Source: Chaetoderma sp. LZ-2023a | Taxonomy: Eukaryota > Mollusca > Caudofoveata > Chaetodermatida > Chaetodermatidae | Direction: 5' to 3' | DNA: 64,000 nucleotides | Assembly: GCA_034401795.1 (NCBI GenBank) | Contig: CM067373.1 | Coordinates: 88,621,448 to 88,685,447 of the forward strand | Part shown: one piece after another, positions 13,070 through 25,183 of the stretch | Numbering within the stretch: position 1 is the stretch's first letter | Layout of the letters: each line of letters opens with the position of its first letter | Notes under the pieces: generated by a model | What the model was told of the DNA's origin: nothing | Databases searched by the model: none | What the model saw: the letters and a program-made list of their open reading frames with translations, nothing else | Translations under genes and position numbers: made by a program

Positions 13070-13387
13070 TCTTACCACTGTTTAAATTGTATTATGTTTA
13101 TATCCCATGTATCACATGCATGATCTGGGAATAATAGATCTTGAATTTCATCTGTAAACCATCTTAATAATTGCCAAATCAACATGTTCAAACCAGTCCC
13201 ACAGTTGAATTCACAGATTCTATTAGTTAAACCCTTTTTGAGTGAAAACTGAAATTCATTTTTAAAACAGTGACGGTGTTGTGTTGCTGCTACCTTTGAC
13301 AGCCACATATTTGCAACAATGCCATTTAAAAAATTAAAATTAGTTTTATTAAGGAATCTCTAGAAAATAAAATATTAATAATAATAA

Positions 13388-13783
13388 TGGACCTTTCCAT
13401 TTTTAGCTATGTCCCGCCCACAACTAGCTAAGCTCCACCTACACCTCGCCGTGTTGGGATTGATCGATCCCCGAATTCCCTAACTATCAATTTCCTGAAA
13501 ACTATACAGGGAAGCTGTTGAATATTTTGTAACTAATTTGCCTTGGTGCAGTTGCTGCCTATGGTAGCAACAGCGCCCAGTCAAATTAGTTTCAAAATAT
13601 TCAACAGAATATTTATTGAATAGTAAAGGCATACAATTTGTACAACAACGCATAGACTGTCTTCAAATATACGTTCGTGACGTATTTATCGGCATCATTC
13701 ATGACGTCATTCATTGTGATGTCATTCTACACCTCACGTAGTTGATTATGACGTCATATGATTGGTGGAAACTCTGGAAAGGT
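13388..13783 (+). mobile_element. Hairpin MITE family 1, copy d
   Basis: TGGACCTTTCC start, AGCTATG-CCCGCCCA, GATCGATCC, then a long hairpin around TTGCTGCCTATGGTAGCAA, followed by TGACGTCA motifs and GGAAAGGTG. Inserted in the Hv1 intron. Confidence 0.85.
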
Positions 13784-14126
13784 GAATTATTAAGTGTAGC
13801 ACATAGTATACAATCTGTCTGTAAGGTATCATCTGATACATTTTGCCGCAAGATTTCCGCCATGTTTGGAAATGTTCTCCAGCAGATTGTCACCATAAGA
13901 ATTTAGCTGTCAAACACATCGTGGAGGTACCATCTTTTGTCCGTGTATGAGGGCGTATCCATGACATCAACATACTCCATGTTCTGGTCTTTCCGTTTCC
14001 ACCATCCGTGCGTGCGTGGGTGCCTATGTGCGTGCATGCGTACGTGAGTGCATGCCTAAGTGCATGTGAGAGAGAGAGGGATACGAGATGGAGGTGAGGG
14101 CAGGTTATAGGGAGGGGAGAGATGGA

Positions 14127-14128
<2 letters not shown>

Positions 14129-14200
<72 letters not shown>
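14129..14200. repeat. (GA)n microsatellite
   Basis: Uninterrupted GA repeats flanked by G-rich low-complexity DNA. Confidence 0.95.
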
Positions 14201-14204
<4 letters not shown>

Positions 14205-14444
14205 GGGGGTGGGGGAGAGGGGAGGGCGGAATGGAGTGGAGGTGATTTCATAAAGATAAACTATAATGATAATGCAACTGAATGTGCACACAGGAGAGTA
14301 CGTTCATGTTGAACGAGAAATGATGATTTTATAAGATATCTGTATGTTAGATACACACCACATGGTGGCATTCTTAAGGCTGACATCTAAGAAAACCTTG
14401 TACTGCATTTGTTGATCAATTGTTTTGTCTTGTTTCCTTTCCAG

Positions 14445-14498
14445 ACATTTCTCAAAATAATCTTTTTTCAAAAAGAATTCCTGAAAAAGAAATTGGAG
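14445..14498 (+). CDS. HVCN1: Voltage-gated proton channel Hv1, S2 end and S2-S3 linker exon
   Basis: A 54-nt exon between acceptor TTTCCTTTCCAG and donor GTAAGC, phase 0 at both ends. Its 18 residues (TFLKIIFFQKEFLKKKLE) align without a gap to the end of S2 and the S2-S3 linker of Hv1. They place a lysine four residues after the S2 glutamate and keep the later acidic and basic positions. The next expected exon would begin S3; none was found downstream (see findings). Confidence 0.8.
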
Positions 14499-14557
14499 GT
14501 AAGCTTGGATTAGAAGTTAGAAATGTGTACTAACCATATTCGTTATTTTCATCATAC

Positions 14558-14935
14558 TGGACCATTTCATTGTAGCTATGCCCCGCCCACCACTAACTAA
14601 GCTCCACCCACACCTCGCCGTGTTGGGATTGATCGATCCCCAAATGCCCTAGCTATAAATTTCCTGAAAACTATACAGGGAAGCTGTTGAATATTTTCTA
14701 ACTAATTTGACTGGGTGCTGTTGCTGCCTATGGCAGCAACAGCGCCCAGTCAAATTAGTTTCAAAATATTCAACAGTATATTTATCAAATAGTAAAAAGC
14801 AAACAATTTGTACAACAACACATAGACCGTCTTCAAATATGCGTTCATGACGTCATTCATTATGATGTCATTGTACATATCACGCAGTTCATTATGACGT
14901 CATGTGGTGGGTGGGTGGGGTACTCTGGACAGGTT
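14558..14935 (+). mobile_element. Hairpin MITE family 1, copy e
   Basis: Nearly complete copy. The hairpin arms around TTGCTGCCTATGGCAGCAA are close to perfect, followed by TGACGTCA motifs. Confidence 0.85.
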
Positions 14936-14985
14936 AATTATCGTTCTCGTCATAGTTATCTTCATTGTTTTTCCCATTGGCATAT

Positions 14986-15298
14986 TGGACCTTTCCAGTT
15001 TAGCTATGCCCCGCCCATCTCTATCTAAGCTCTACCCACACCTCGCCCGTGTTGAGATCGATCAACCCCTGTACTCATGGACTATCAATTTCCATAAAAC
15101 TATACAGTTAAGCTGTTAAATATTTTGTTAAATATTTTGAACTTACAAACGACATACAATTCCTACAAACTTACGGCCTATTAAGCGCGTAAGACTAACT
15201 AAATCGAGTCATTCATGACGTAATTGATTATGACGCCAGCCTACACGTACCGTAGTTGATTATGACGTCATATAATCGATGGGAAAACTGGATTCCTC
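14986..15298 (+). mobile_element. Hairpin MITE family 1, copy f (hairpin deleted)
   Basis: TGGACCTTTCCAGTTTAGC start, GATCGATCAACC, only short remnants of the hairpin arm, then the TGACGTCA tail and GGGAAAACTGGATTC. Only about 50 bp separate it from copy e. Confidence 0.75.
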
Positions 15299-16006
15299 AA
15301 TTGATTTCAGATTCAAGAAACTTCATTTAGGCCGAGGAATAAAACAAATTTGTTCGAGAGAACGTGGTTGGTCAATATGTCTGGTGGCAATTTTGGATGA
15401 CCTAGTTTCTTGCAAAAATAAGCGCCCGGACAAAAAACACTTGAGAAATTTGAGAAAGGTACGGTGGCATGCATCTGCCGTTGTGTTACCGACTTATTAT
15501 GACGACATAACAGTCCAGATGTCGACATAATTGCAAGATTAGGTCAACTTAATTATATCCACATTTTACAAATTATTATAAATAACTCGCCCCAAAGTTA
15601 TTTTATTGCCCGCTTCTGCCGTCGACTTACTACTTATTTACATCGACATAATCTTTTCTAATGCCGACTTCCGTCTTAATGATTGCAACTGTATATCGGG
15701 TCGGTCAGAAAGTCAGTCACTCACTCACTCAAGTAGCCAGTCAGCCAGGCAGATCAATTAATAAACATATATAAAACAATTTTCGACATCCAAATCCATT
15801 AATTAAAAAGTCCAATATGGCGATTTTGATTGGTTCACGGCTCCAATGTTTTTACCTACCAACTTTATTTGAACAGATTTTAATGGTCCTTCGTTTTTTT
15901 GATGATGGGTGAACAGACGGTTCGACGACAGACAAATGATCAATCGACATGGCATAAGCTCAATTTGACTGTCATGCCAGGTGAACTAATAATGATCAAT
16001 GAATAA
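15299..16006. other. No gene supported
   Basis: Contains an open frame (about 15311-15457) bounded by TTGATTTCAG and AAAG/GTACGG that could be an exon by splice signals alone. Its product resembles nothing I recognise. The rest is AT-rich. Confidence 0.3.
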
Positions 16007-16418
16007 TGGACCTTTCCGGTTTTAGCTATGCCCCGCCCATCTCTAGCTAATCTCCACCCACATCCCGCTCGTGTTGGGATCGATCGATCTCGGAATACCG
16101 TGACTATCAATTTCCCAAAAAAAAGACCACACAGGTAAGCTGTTGAATATTTTGAAACTAATTTGACTGGGTGCTGTTGCTGCCTAAGGCAGCAAGAGCG
16201 CCCAGTCAAATTAGTTTCAAAATATTCAAAAGCATGTTTATTAAATAGCAAAGAATTACAAAGACTTACAATTCATACAACGTGTCTGACCATTTGAGAT
16301 TTGATGACGGTCTATATTGAACGCGTTATGACGTAATGATTGTGACGTCATCATGCATGCGCTGAGCTGATTATGATGTCATACGAGGTCAGCTGATGAT
16401 GGATACTCTGGAAAGGTG
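16007..16418 (+). mobile_element. Hairpin MITE family 1, copy g (full length)
   Basis: Best reference copy, about 412 bp: TGGACCTTTCC end, GATCGATC block, hairpin arms TGTTGAATATTTTGAAAC... and its complement around TTGCTGCC/GGCAGCAA, then TGACGTCA motifs and GGAAAGGTG. Confidence 0.9.
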
Positions 16419-16449
16419 AATTGTGATAACAATAATAATGATGATAATG

Positions 16450-16840
16450 GCTGAATCCAGTTTTAGATATGCCCCGCGCATCTCGAGCTAAACTCCACCC
16501 ATATTTTGCTCGTGTTGAGATCGATCAAACCATGAACTCCCTGAATCTAAATTTCCAGAAAACTATAGCGGTAAGCTTTTGATTATTTTGAAATTAATTT
16601 GATTGGATGCTCTTGCTGCCTACTATGGCAGCAACAGCGCCCAGTCAAATTAGTGCCAAAATCTTCAACAGAAGCTTTATTTAATAGTAAAACATGCAAT
16701 TCGTTCACTTGCCAGACTATTAAATGTTCATGACGGACTTAGATCCGTCATTCATTGCGTATTTTGATTGTGACGTCAGTTTACATGTGACGTAATTGAT
16801 TATGACGTCATATACTGGTGTGACATATTGGATTCATCAA
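16450..16840 (+). mobile_element. Hairpin MITE family 1, copy h
   Basis: Same order of blocks with more substitutions; hairpin around TTGCTGCCTACTATGGCAGCAA. Only about 30 bp after copy g. Confidence 0.8.
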
Positions 16841-16908
16841 TTAAGCTAATAATAGCGATTACAAAAATGGTGATTAAAAGAATGACAATATCTTTGTCAA
16901 TGATGACA

Positions 16909-17140
16909 ATGGACCTTTCCAGGTTTGTCCATCCATCATATGACGTCACAATCAACTACACGACGTGTAGGATGATGCCATAATCATGGCGTCATGAATG
17001 ACCTGATTATAGTCCGTCTTTTACGCTTAATAGTCAGACACGTTGTACGAATTGTGTGTCTTTACCATTTAATATACATTCTGTTGACTATTTTGAAACT
17101 AATTTGACTGGCCGCTGTTGTTGTTTCGCTGCTGTTGCTG
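16909..17140 (-). mobile_element. Hairpin MITE family 1, copy i, cut off by a microsatellite
   Basis: Inverted copy: GGACCTTTCC, TGACGTCA block, then the hairpin arm TTTTGAAACTAATTTGACTGG. It enters GCTGTTGTT and changes into triplet repeats where other copies have the hairpin tip. The other half is absent. Confidence 0.75.
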
Positions 17141-17164
17141 CTGCGGCTACTGCTACTACTGCTG

Positions 17165-17235
<71 letters not shown>

Positions 17236-17258
17236 GCTACCACTACTACTACCACCAT

Positions 17259-17319
<61 letters not shown>

Positions 17320-17353
17320 GCTACTGCTACTACTACTACTACTACCGCTCTTT
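17118..17353. repeat. (CTA/CTG)n trinucleotide array
   Basis: About 230 bp of CTG, CTA, CTN triplets, continuous with the CTG-rich hairpin tip of the MITE. The long homopolymeric frames here (poly-Thr, Ser, Tyr, Leu) are artefacts. Confidence 0.9.
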
Positions 17354-17443
17354 ATTAAGCACATTTACGGGGCGACATACTATATAGCAAACATTCTGTT
17401 GTTAGTCTCTGTCTCTGATTGATCTGCCTGGCTGCCTGGCTAC

Positions 17444-17697
17444 TTGAGTGAGCGAGTGAGTGAGTGAGTGAGTGAGTGAGTGAGTGAGTGAGTGAGTGAG
17501 TGAGTTAGTGAGTGAGTGAGTGAGTGAGTGAGTGAGTTAGTGAGTGAGCGAGTGAGTGAGTGAGTGAGTGAGTGAGCGCGTGGGTGGGTGGGTGAGTGAG
17601 TGAGTGAGTGAGTGAGTGAGTGAGTGAGTGAGTGAGTGAGTGAGTGAGTGAGTGAGTGAGTGAGTGAGTGAGTGAGTGAGTGACTGAGTGACTGACT
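17444..17697. repeat. (GAGT)n microsatellite
   Basis: About 250 bp of GAGT repeats with a few interruptions; the THSL-repeat frames are artefacts. Confidence 0.95.
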
Positions 17698-19689
17698 GAC
17701 CGACAATATCCCTTGCAATCGCTAAGACGGTAGCTGAATGCCCCTGTATTTCTCTGAATACTAATATTTTAAGTGCTCTGTAAAAAGTGTACATTTATGT
17801 TGCTTATATGTCACAATGTGACCAGGCTTTGTAATTGAAACTGAGGTCAAAACTTAAAAAAATGAACAAAAAAGAGAGTCTGAGGAAGACTTATTCGGCC
17901 TTCCACACCTCAGTGTTTTGCTATATCTTTAATAGGCCTGTCTGTGTAAGATGACGCAATGACCTAGATGACGCAATGACCATTGCTATATATTTTGTGA
18001 CTGTATTAGCTATAAACGTAGACATACATGGAATTGATTAGAATAATAGCTATAATGCCCATAGGTATTAATGACATGTTATATCTATTATGAAAAATGT
18101 CCCAGTTTTCATACAGGTACAAGTGTACTTAATGTTTTGCAAATATTTTCCTTTGTTGACCTCCAAAAACGCATCAGAAATAGTCAAATGAAGGCTAAAA
18201 ATGCGCAGCCAACCTAACAAACCATTTATTCTTCTATTTTGTGTATGGGGCCATGTGCAACCCACAGTCTAGTTATTTTTTATTTTAATTCGGAATATTC
18301 ATTCTAAGAAGTCTACTAAGCAATACCAGTTGAATATCATACTACTAGCTTGACTGCCTCCAGCAACCGCTTCCAGGCGAATAATAAAAAAAATTGTACA
18401 GCTTACTTTTATTGTGGCCTACAATTCAGCCCAAGTATTCGTAGGTAGGTTCTGTTTTTAATGTAACCACAGTTTAGTATGATATGGCATTGGGTCATCT
18501 GGGATCGGTTTTATAGATCATAGAAAAATATGAACTTTTTTTTTTAGCAAACTATAGAAAAATTTTCCACCGGACCAAAGATTAATATTTGCCTTCAGAA
18601 ATGTAGGAGATGCCTTCTAAAAGCATCTGGGGGAGACCTCGTCCCGCATGCTGCCGCAATGTTTAAATCCCATAGGCCTCTGACCTCAGCGACCCTAGTG
18701 GCATTATGGTTGAAACGAGACTATATTTAAGCGATCCTAGCCGTAGTTTCGAGGGAGCCGGGTAAGAACCTTGCACAGGACCCCATGAGTCATACGTTCG
18801 GCCCTGCCTCCAGAACCTCTTGATGAGCGTTATCAGGTGTGGAACTACTGCCTCAACGTTGGTCATGCGCTCTTCTAAAGCCCTTTGTTTGTATTTTACT
18901 TAAGCAAACGTTTCAAGACCCATTTTGAGGCCAAGCTTCGTGTGAAATTCCATGTTAGATTGTTTGTAGGGGTTTCTACTAAACGCCACTTACCATTTAG
19001 GAACACTTTAAGCAATACCAATCCTCGCACCAGTCACCACAAAGATCTATCATTGGTTTTCAATGTCGTTTTGCATTGTGGACACAATATTTTTCCTTCT
19101 TGTTGTTTCTAGAGATGTTGTGATATATTCATCACTACAAATAATTGTTGATTAACTTTTTAACTAATTTTTAAGTTTGAGATAACGCTTCATCTTTAAT
19201 TGCACTCGTAAACAAAAATGTCCGCCACCTTGAATTGGTTAGTTACCGTAACAAGTTAATTAAATGTTCTATATTCACTTTGAAACAACTGGTATTTCAA
19301 TAAATGTGTTTAGAAATGGACTAATGTCAGCTTGCACTTTAAATAAATCAATGATCAAGCATTTTGAAAGGAATTTTGTACATTTTAAGCTTAATTTGTC
19401 TTGCAAAAAATGTATCATGTCTTCTTCCACCAGAACTAGGTCACAGCGACTAAAAAAAAAGGGGGGGGGGGGCAAAAAACGAGCTCGCGAGTCGTGACGA
19501 ATAAATACGACACTTACAGGTGCCGATTTTATATTTACCGAGTAGTTTAAATAAATCTCTTTCTCGTGCATAGGTACATTTATGATTCTCAGTTATTATT
19601 AGCTCTTTATTCTGAAAGAAAAATTAGTCTGAACACCTATTTAGATACAAGCATCAGAATGGTAAACCAGTGATGTTATCACATCATCC
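17698..19689. other. No gene recognised
   Basis: AT-rich sequence with a few short open frames (for example 18663-18866 minus and 19264-19497 plus) lacking domains, splice signals or repeats I know. Confidence 0.45.
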
Positions 19690-20155
19690 GAGAAATGCAG
19701 CCTCAGTGATATACCGCAGCCTTAGTGATATACCGCAGCCTCAGTGATATACTGCAGCCTTAGTGATATACCACAGCCTCAGTGATATACCACAGCCTCA
19801 GTGATATACCACAGCCTCAGTGATATACCACAGCGTCAGTGATATACCACAGCCTCAGTGATATACTGCAGCCTTAGTGATATACCACAACCTCAGTGAT
19901 ATACCACAGCCTCAGTGATATACCACAGCCTCAGTGATATACCACAGCGTCAGTGATATACCACAGCCTCAGTGATATACCACAGCCTCAGTGATATACC
20001 ACAGCATCAGTGATATACCACAGCCTTAGTGATATGCTGCAGCATCAGTGATATACCGCAGTCTCAGTGATATACTGTAGCTGTAGTGATATACCACAGC
20101 CTCAGTGATATACCGTAGTCTCAGTGATAACCTGTATCTGTAGAGATATACCGTG
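19690..20155. repeat. 19-bp minisatellite
   Basis: About 24 head-to-tail copies of a 19-bp unit (CAGTGATATACCACAGCCT type), with variants GCAG/ACAG and CTTA/CTCA. There are no spacers, so this is not a CRISPR array. Confidence 0.9.
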
Positions 20156-20690
20156 ACCAACATTGTCTGACAACCAACAATAACTTCTTCTTAGACAGTA
20201 AAGAAACTAGATAGTGCCATCCGGACAGCTGTTAAAGCGAACTACTCAACGAAGTCAAAATGTGCCAGAATAAGATTGGTGAGGCCAACTGGCAAAAGAT
20301 TTGCAATGATCTGGTGGAAAGGTATAGATGGACTTATTGATTCTTGGGTTACCAGTGTGGGGGATGATTGTCCTAATGTGAATCTTGGAAAGTGAATGAT
20401 GGAGTTGTTGAGAGACAGGTTTCCTGAGGCGAAATGATTCTGAGGTGAAGGGTGTAGGTCTGCAGGAGTTCGGACCAGAGCTAGACTTTTTATTAGTTGG
20501 TAGTTAGGAAGCTGTTTAATTCACGATTCTCGGTTTATCTACTGCGATTCATAAATTAAATTGCGCTGAAATGTATTAATATTTAATTGTCATTTTAGGA
20601 AAAATGTTAAATTATGATTCTCGGCTTATCTACTGAGAGTCATAAATTAAATTGCCTTATATAACTATTTCGATGTAACATTTTAGCCAC
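20156..20690. other. No gene recognised; short direct repeat
   Basis: Contains a pair of diverged direct repeats (AATT-ATGATTCTCGG-TTATCTACTG with CATAAATTAAATTGC at about 20520 and 20610). No coding evidence. Confidence 0.4.
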
Positions 20691-20885
20691 ATCCACATTG
20701 GTGCAACCGACACAACCACTACCACCACCATCACCAACACCACCACCACCACCACCACCACCACTACTATTTTAGCCCACCACCTCCACCACCACCCCAC
20801 CAGCACCACCGCCAGCACCACCACCGCCACCACCACCACCGCCACCACCACCACAACCACCACCACCACCACCACCACCACCACT

Positions 20886-20916
<31 letters not shown>

Positions 20917-21130
20917 CCACCACCACCACCACCACCACCACCACCACCACCACCACCACTACCACCACCACCATTTTCTCCACAGCCACATTGGTGCAAC
21001 CGACACCACCACCACCACCAGCACCACCGCCACCCCACCAGCACCACCGCCGCCACCGTCACCACCAACACCACCACCACCACCATTTTCTCCACAGCCA
21101 CATTCGTGCAGCCGACATCATCACCACAAT
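20680..21130. repeat. (CAC)n array with higher-order units
   Basis: CAC/CCA triplets interrupted by three copies of an ACAGCCACATT-GTGCA-CCGAC spacer (about 20687, 20981, 21091). This indicates segmental duplication of spacer plus triplet tract. Poly-Val and poly-Gly frames are artefacts. Confidence 0.85.
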
Positions 21131-21379
21131 GTACTATTTCTACTTTGCCAATAGGTATTAGATGCATGCATCGTGTATATCTCGTTTATTGTGGACCTTG
21201 CTCTGGTGAAGGGTCTAACGTCAATGCCATTAGATGAGGCCGCGTTTATTCTGAGTTTTCTTCTCATATGGCGGGTAGTTCGAGTTGTAAACAGTAAGTG
21301 TTAAAACTTCAATCATAGATCTAAACGGCTGAACCAGAAATTCCGAATCAAAAACAATATACAATTTAGTTAGCGTTCT

Positions 21380-21795
21380 GTAGAATATTTTGAAACTAAT
21401 TTGGATGGTTACTGTCAAATGGAAGAATCTAGTTTTAGCTATGCCCCACCCATCTCTACCTGTTGGGATCAGTCGATCCCTGCACTATTTGAATATTAAT
21501 TTCCCGAAAACTATACAGGTAAGTTGTTTAATATTTCGAAACTAATTTGACTGGTTGCTGTTGCCGCCTATGGTAGTAGCAACACCAGTCAAATTAGTTT
21601 CAGAATATTCAACAGTGTTTATTGAATAGTAAAAACATATACTTCGTACAACATGACGGACTATTAAGTGTTTAAGACGTACTAAATCGAGTCATTCATG
21701 ATGTAATTGATTATGACGTCAGGATCACGTCACGTAGTTGATTACGACGTCATATAATTGAATGGTTTCAAAATATTCAACAACTTACCGGTAGG
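21380..21795 (+). mobile_element. Hairpin MITE family 1, copy j with extra arm fragments
   Basis: A copy at about 21421-21765 (AGTTTTAGCTATGCCCC, hairpin around TTGCCGCCTATGG, TGACGTCA-like tail) lies between two isolated arm fragments: GAATATTTTGAAACTAATTTG at about 21382 and TTTCAAAATATTCAACAACTT at about 21766. This suggests nested or recombined copies. Confidence 0.7.
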
Positions 21796-22019
21796 CATGT
21801 ATTATAATTTACCATGAAAAGGAGATTCATGGCTCACAGGTTTAATCATTCATTAGGTTCCCACTATAACCACGCAATGTGTCAATCGATGGCGGTGAAT
21901 GATGACTGATTATCTAAGACAAGTGGTAGAATCTGTTAGGGCGTCAGTCGAACCTGTATATACCGGTCACCATATATTGAGTGGCTTAATAATGATATTT
22001 CTTTAACCCCTCTTGTGTA

Positions 22020-22268
22020 AACTTAACCCTTTAATGGTCAAACTGGCCAAATACAACTTTGCAGTGATCTTCAGACATGGCTATTTGAAATGCCTAGAGA
22101 AGAGTATTTCTGAATATTTACCACTAGTATGACTGGCTCGATAACCGAGCCAGTCATTCTAGTGTTAAATTTTCAAAAATACTCTTCTCTCGGCCTGCGT
22201 ATAGAGATTGGCTAAGTAAACACATTAATTTTCTTTACCATTGCACCCTTAATGGTCCAGCCGATGGA
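22020..22268. mobile_element. Palindromic MITE family 2 copy
   Basis: Long foldback: AACCCTTTAATGGTC start, then ACTAG-ATGACTGGCTCGATAA and its complement CGAGCCAGTCATTCTAGT at the centre, AGAAGAGTATTT arms, and CCTTAATGG end. Confidence 0.75.
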
Positions 22269-22627
22269 AAATAATTCAGTGGTAAGTTTACAAAAATAAT
22301 CTTCTATAATTAAAATATCTTGAAAAATATTGACCATCGAAAATCTTTAATTGATATATCAAGTAGTATTTTGTGCGCTTTGAGACGCTGTTGACGCAAA
22401 AGGAGTTATTCAGGCGAATCCTCGTCAGATGCATCTTCACACCAATAGGCCTAAAAAAAAAAAAATTAAACTGTGTATTTTTAGACGCGTAGGTTGCGTG
22501 CCTAGATGTAAAGAGACGAAATATTTCGTTACCTTGGGATTAAATTAAAAATTGAATTATAGACGCGATTCCCTAATTCGGCTTCATAGCTAAAAGTTGT
22601 ATCAATTTATACGGAATGAAATAATCA

Positions 22628-23763
22628 CCTGTCACGAGCCTTCGACACAATTAAGCGCTCAAAGATCCTAGATGTACTACGCCAGGCCAGTTGCAATGAA
22701 GATGAGCTACGACTAATGAGACTACTGCTAGCAGACACCAAGCTGAGAGTACGAATCAAGTCAGTGAAGTCTGTAGAGTTTGAGACATCAATCGGCTCCC
22801 CACAGGGAGATGGTCTATCCCCTGTGCTGTTCACCTGTTACCTGGCTGCTGCATTGAAATCTGTGCGGGAAAGCTCCACAAGACCAAACCCCCCAGTGTC
22901 AATACTGGGCATGCCGCTAGAGATGGAATATGCCGACGATGTGGACTTTATAGATGAAGAAAAGAAACCCCTTGACGAACGTCTCCCAATAACTGCAAGC
23001 AAACTAAAAATTGAGAATATCTTTATGAATGAATCCAAAACAGAGTTCACCCACATATACCTATCTACAAAGCATGAAACTAAAGAAAATGACGATCCAC
23101 TCCGTGGCGGCGAACCATGGAGGAAAAGTAAAATCCTGGGCTCACTGCTTTGCAGTACTGCTGACATTGCTGCACGCTGCATCATGGCGAACATAGCTTT
23201 CTAGTCCTTCTGGAAGCTATGGATTCGTAGATCAAAGATGCCCCTGGTAAAAAAACTACGTTTATAAAATGCAACCTGCGTATCCTTGATGATGTATAAC
23301 TGTAACAGCTGGGCAGCTCCAAAGGCAGCTCTAGACAAACTTGACGCCTGCCACCGCAAACACCTACGCACCATCACTGGATACCGATGGCCAGACAACA
23401 TAATTTCCAACGATGCACTATACAAGATGTGTAATACGCCGCCGCTGTCTGTAAAATTCAGTCAGCAAAGACGGTCCATGTTTGACCATGTGCTAAGGAT
23501 GCAGAAAGACACACCAGCACAGAGAGCTTTGGAATTCGCCCTACTCGGAGCACGCAAATACAGAACCAGGAGTGGACGTCATTGCATAAATCTGCTAAGC
23601 GTGCTACGAGGCGACCTAAAAAAACCGGATTAGGTACACTCAAGTCAAGAATGGACCTGAGGAAGCTAAAGACAGAGTGGGCAAAAGCGAAGAAGGACTG
23701 GTTGCAGCTGTAGGTTGTTTCTACTACTACAGCCGCAGAATATAGTAATCATACATACATACA
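22628..23763 (+). pseudogene. LINE (non-LTR retrotransposon) reverse-transcriptase fragment A
   Basis: 5'-truncated copy. It starts inside the reverse-transcriptase domain at SRAFDTI, which holds the first catalytic aspartate. It continues through GSPQGDGLSPVLF and the catalytic box YADDVDF, then a C-terminal region with NSWAAPKAALDKLDACHRKH. It is interrupted by an in-frame TAG at about 23202, further stops near 23266, and frame changes. It ends with a hairpin-prone tail (GCAGCTGTAGG...TACAGCCGCAG) and a short (ATAC)n run, typical of a LINE 3' end. Clearly a dead copy of the family at 35775-36745. Clade not assigned. Confidence 0.85.
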
Positions 23764-23832
23764 CAGCTTTCTGACTCTAGCGTTATTACAATGATAGCTT
23801 TAGCGCATAGATTGAGGCAATACATGGTATCA

Positions 23833-24178
23833 ATGGGCCTTTCCATGTTTAGCCATCCATCATATGACGTCATAATCAGCTACGTGACTTGTAGGATGAC
23901 CTCATAATCCTGACGTCATGAATGCCTCGATATAGTATGTCTTTACTATTTAATAAACACTCTGTTGATTATTCTGAAAGTAATTTGGCTGGGTGTTCTC
24001 AGCTCTCAGTCAAATTAGTTTCAAAACATTTAACAGCCCACCTGTATAGTTTTCGGGAAATTAATGGTTAGGGAGTTAGGGAGTTCATAGATCGATCGAA
24101 CCGAACACGCGGACGAGGTGTGGGTGGAGCTTAGATAGAGAGATAGGCGCGTCGTAGATAAAACTGGAAAGGTCCATT
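23833..24178 (-). mobile_element. Hairpin MITE family 1, copy k
   Basis: TCAATGGGCCTTTCC to GGAAAGGTCCATTGA gives a clear terminal inverted repeat of about 15 bp. TGACGTCA motifs and a shortened hairpin lie inside. It sits about 70 bp from the LINE tail. Confidence 0.8.
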
Positions 24179-24380
24179 GAGACTTGACATCGCTTTAAGA
24201 AACCATCCAAGTCAGAATGAGGACCAGTATATAAATATAGTTCAAAGGATTTTAAAATCCCTACAATGTTTTCAGAGAAGATTGATGGATCTAACGGATA
24301 ATCATTCTAAGTGTGAAATTCTCAAAGATGAACTGAGAGTTAAAAACGCAGATCTCAGCAGTATCAGCATACATATATAG
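24179..24380 (+). other. Unassigned open frame, possible coiled-coil exon
   Basis: An open frame of about 66 codons ends at a TAG and directly abuts MITE copy k. The product is charged with a heptad-like pattern (LKSLQCFQRRLMDL, CEILKDELRVKNADL). It could be a terminal exon, and Hv1 proteins do end in a coiled coil. No acceptor site is visible because the MITE lies where one would be expected. Weak call. Confidence 0.2.
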
Positions 24381-25183
24381 TGCTGTAATTCTATAATCAA
24401 TAAATGGTCTAGCAACACCGCAAAATGGGCCTTTTATGTCAGGAACATTAAATAAAGTCTCTGTAAAATCTCTTCGATGATAAAACGGTTTCCTCTGGTA
24501 CTGCTAACTGGAGAACTAGAATAGATCATGAATAGATATCAAAAACGTTATAATCCATTGAATGAATGGGGCTAATATAACCTCGCTAATGAATGTTCAC
24601 ACAAATGCAAGGTTTTAACTCTAACTTTTGACCTCCAGACATTATTTTAATGGGCAATAAGTCTGGACCTGTTGAATATTATGAATACAATTTGACTGAA
24701 AGTTGTTGGTGGTTTAGCGAGACGATAAGCCCTCGACACGCCCTCGCACATATATAGTACTATCCTACTAGGAGTAGCTATGCATTGAGTTAGTGAGAAA
24801 GTTACTTAAACAAAGCACACTGTGAACGACCGCGCCCACCCTTATCCCCACTCAGCGACAAGTTGACCACTCTGCCATAGGTGTCATGCTGGGTGAGTTA
24901 TCGTTGTTTATAGATATGAATGGGGACATCCGGAAACAATATGGCAATTCAATTTGCGAGAATCCACACAGCCCCCCCCCCCATATTCCTGCGACCATCA
25001 AAAAATTAATAAAAATTGTTTAGTTAAGCATTAACATAATAATGTTTATCCGCATTTGTTCAGCATTATATCTTCACCATTCGTCACTCAAAGCTTCCCA
25101 GTCATCATAAATAACCATTCGTCCTTTAAAATGCACATAGTGTCCCAGGCCACCCATCGGAACCATAACGTACCTTATAATGC
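24381..25183. other. No gene recognised
   Basis: AT-rich sequence with a C run at about 24974. Nothing recognised. Confidence 0.4.

Noticed and set aside
15311..15457. Possible Hv1 S3 exon between plausible splice sites
   Set aside because: The product lacks the S3 acidic residues and hydrophobic pattern, so it is not Hv1; retained only as an unassigned stretch.
17056..17422. Long poly-Thr, poly-Ser, poly-Tyr and poly-Leu open frames
   Set aside because: They are translations of the CTA/CTG triplet array in different frames.
17440..17794. THSL-repeat open frames
   Set aside because: Products of the (GAGT)n microsatellite.
19690..20155. CRISPR-like regular repeat
   Set aside because: 19-bp units are directly joined with no unique spacers, and the context is eukaryotic.
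20657..21167. Poly-Val and poly-Gly frames of 110-131 codons
   Set aside because: Products of the (CAC)n array.
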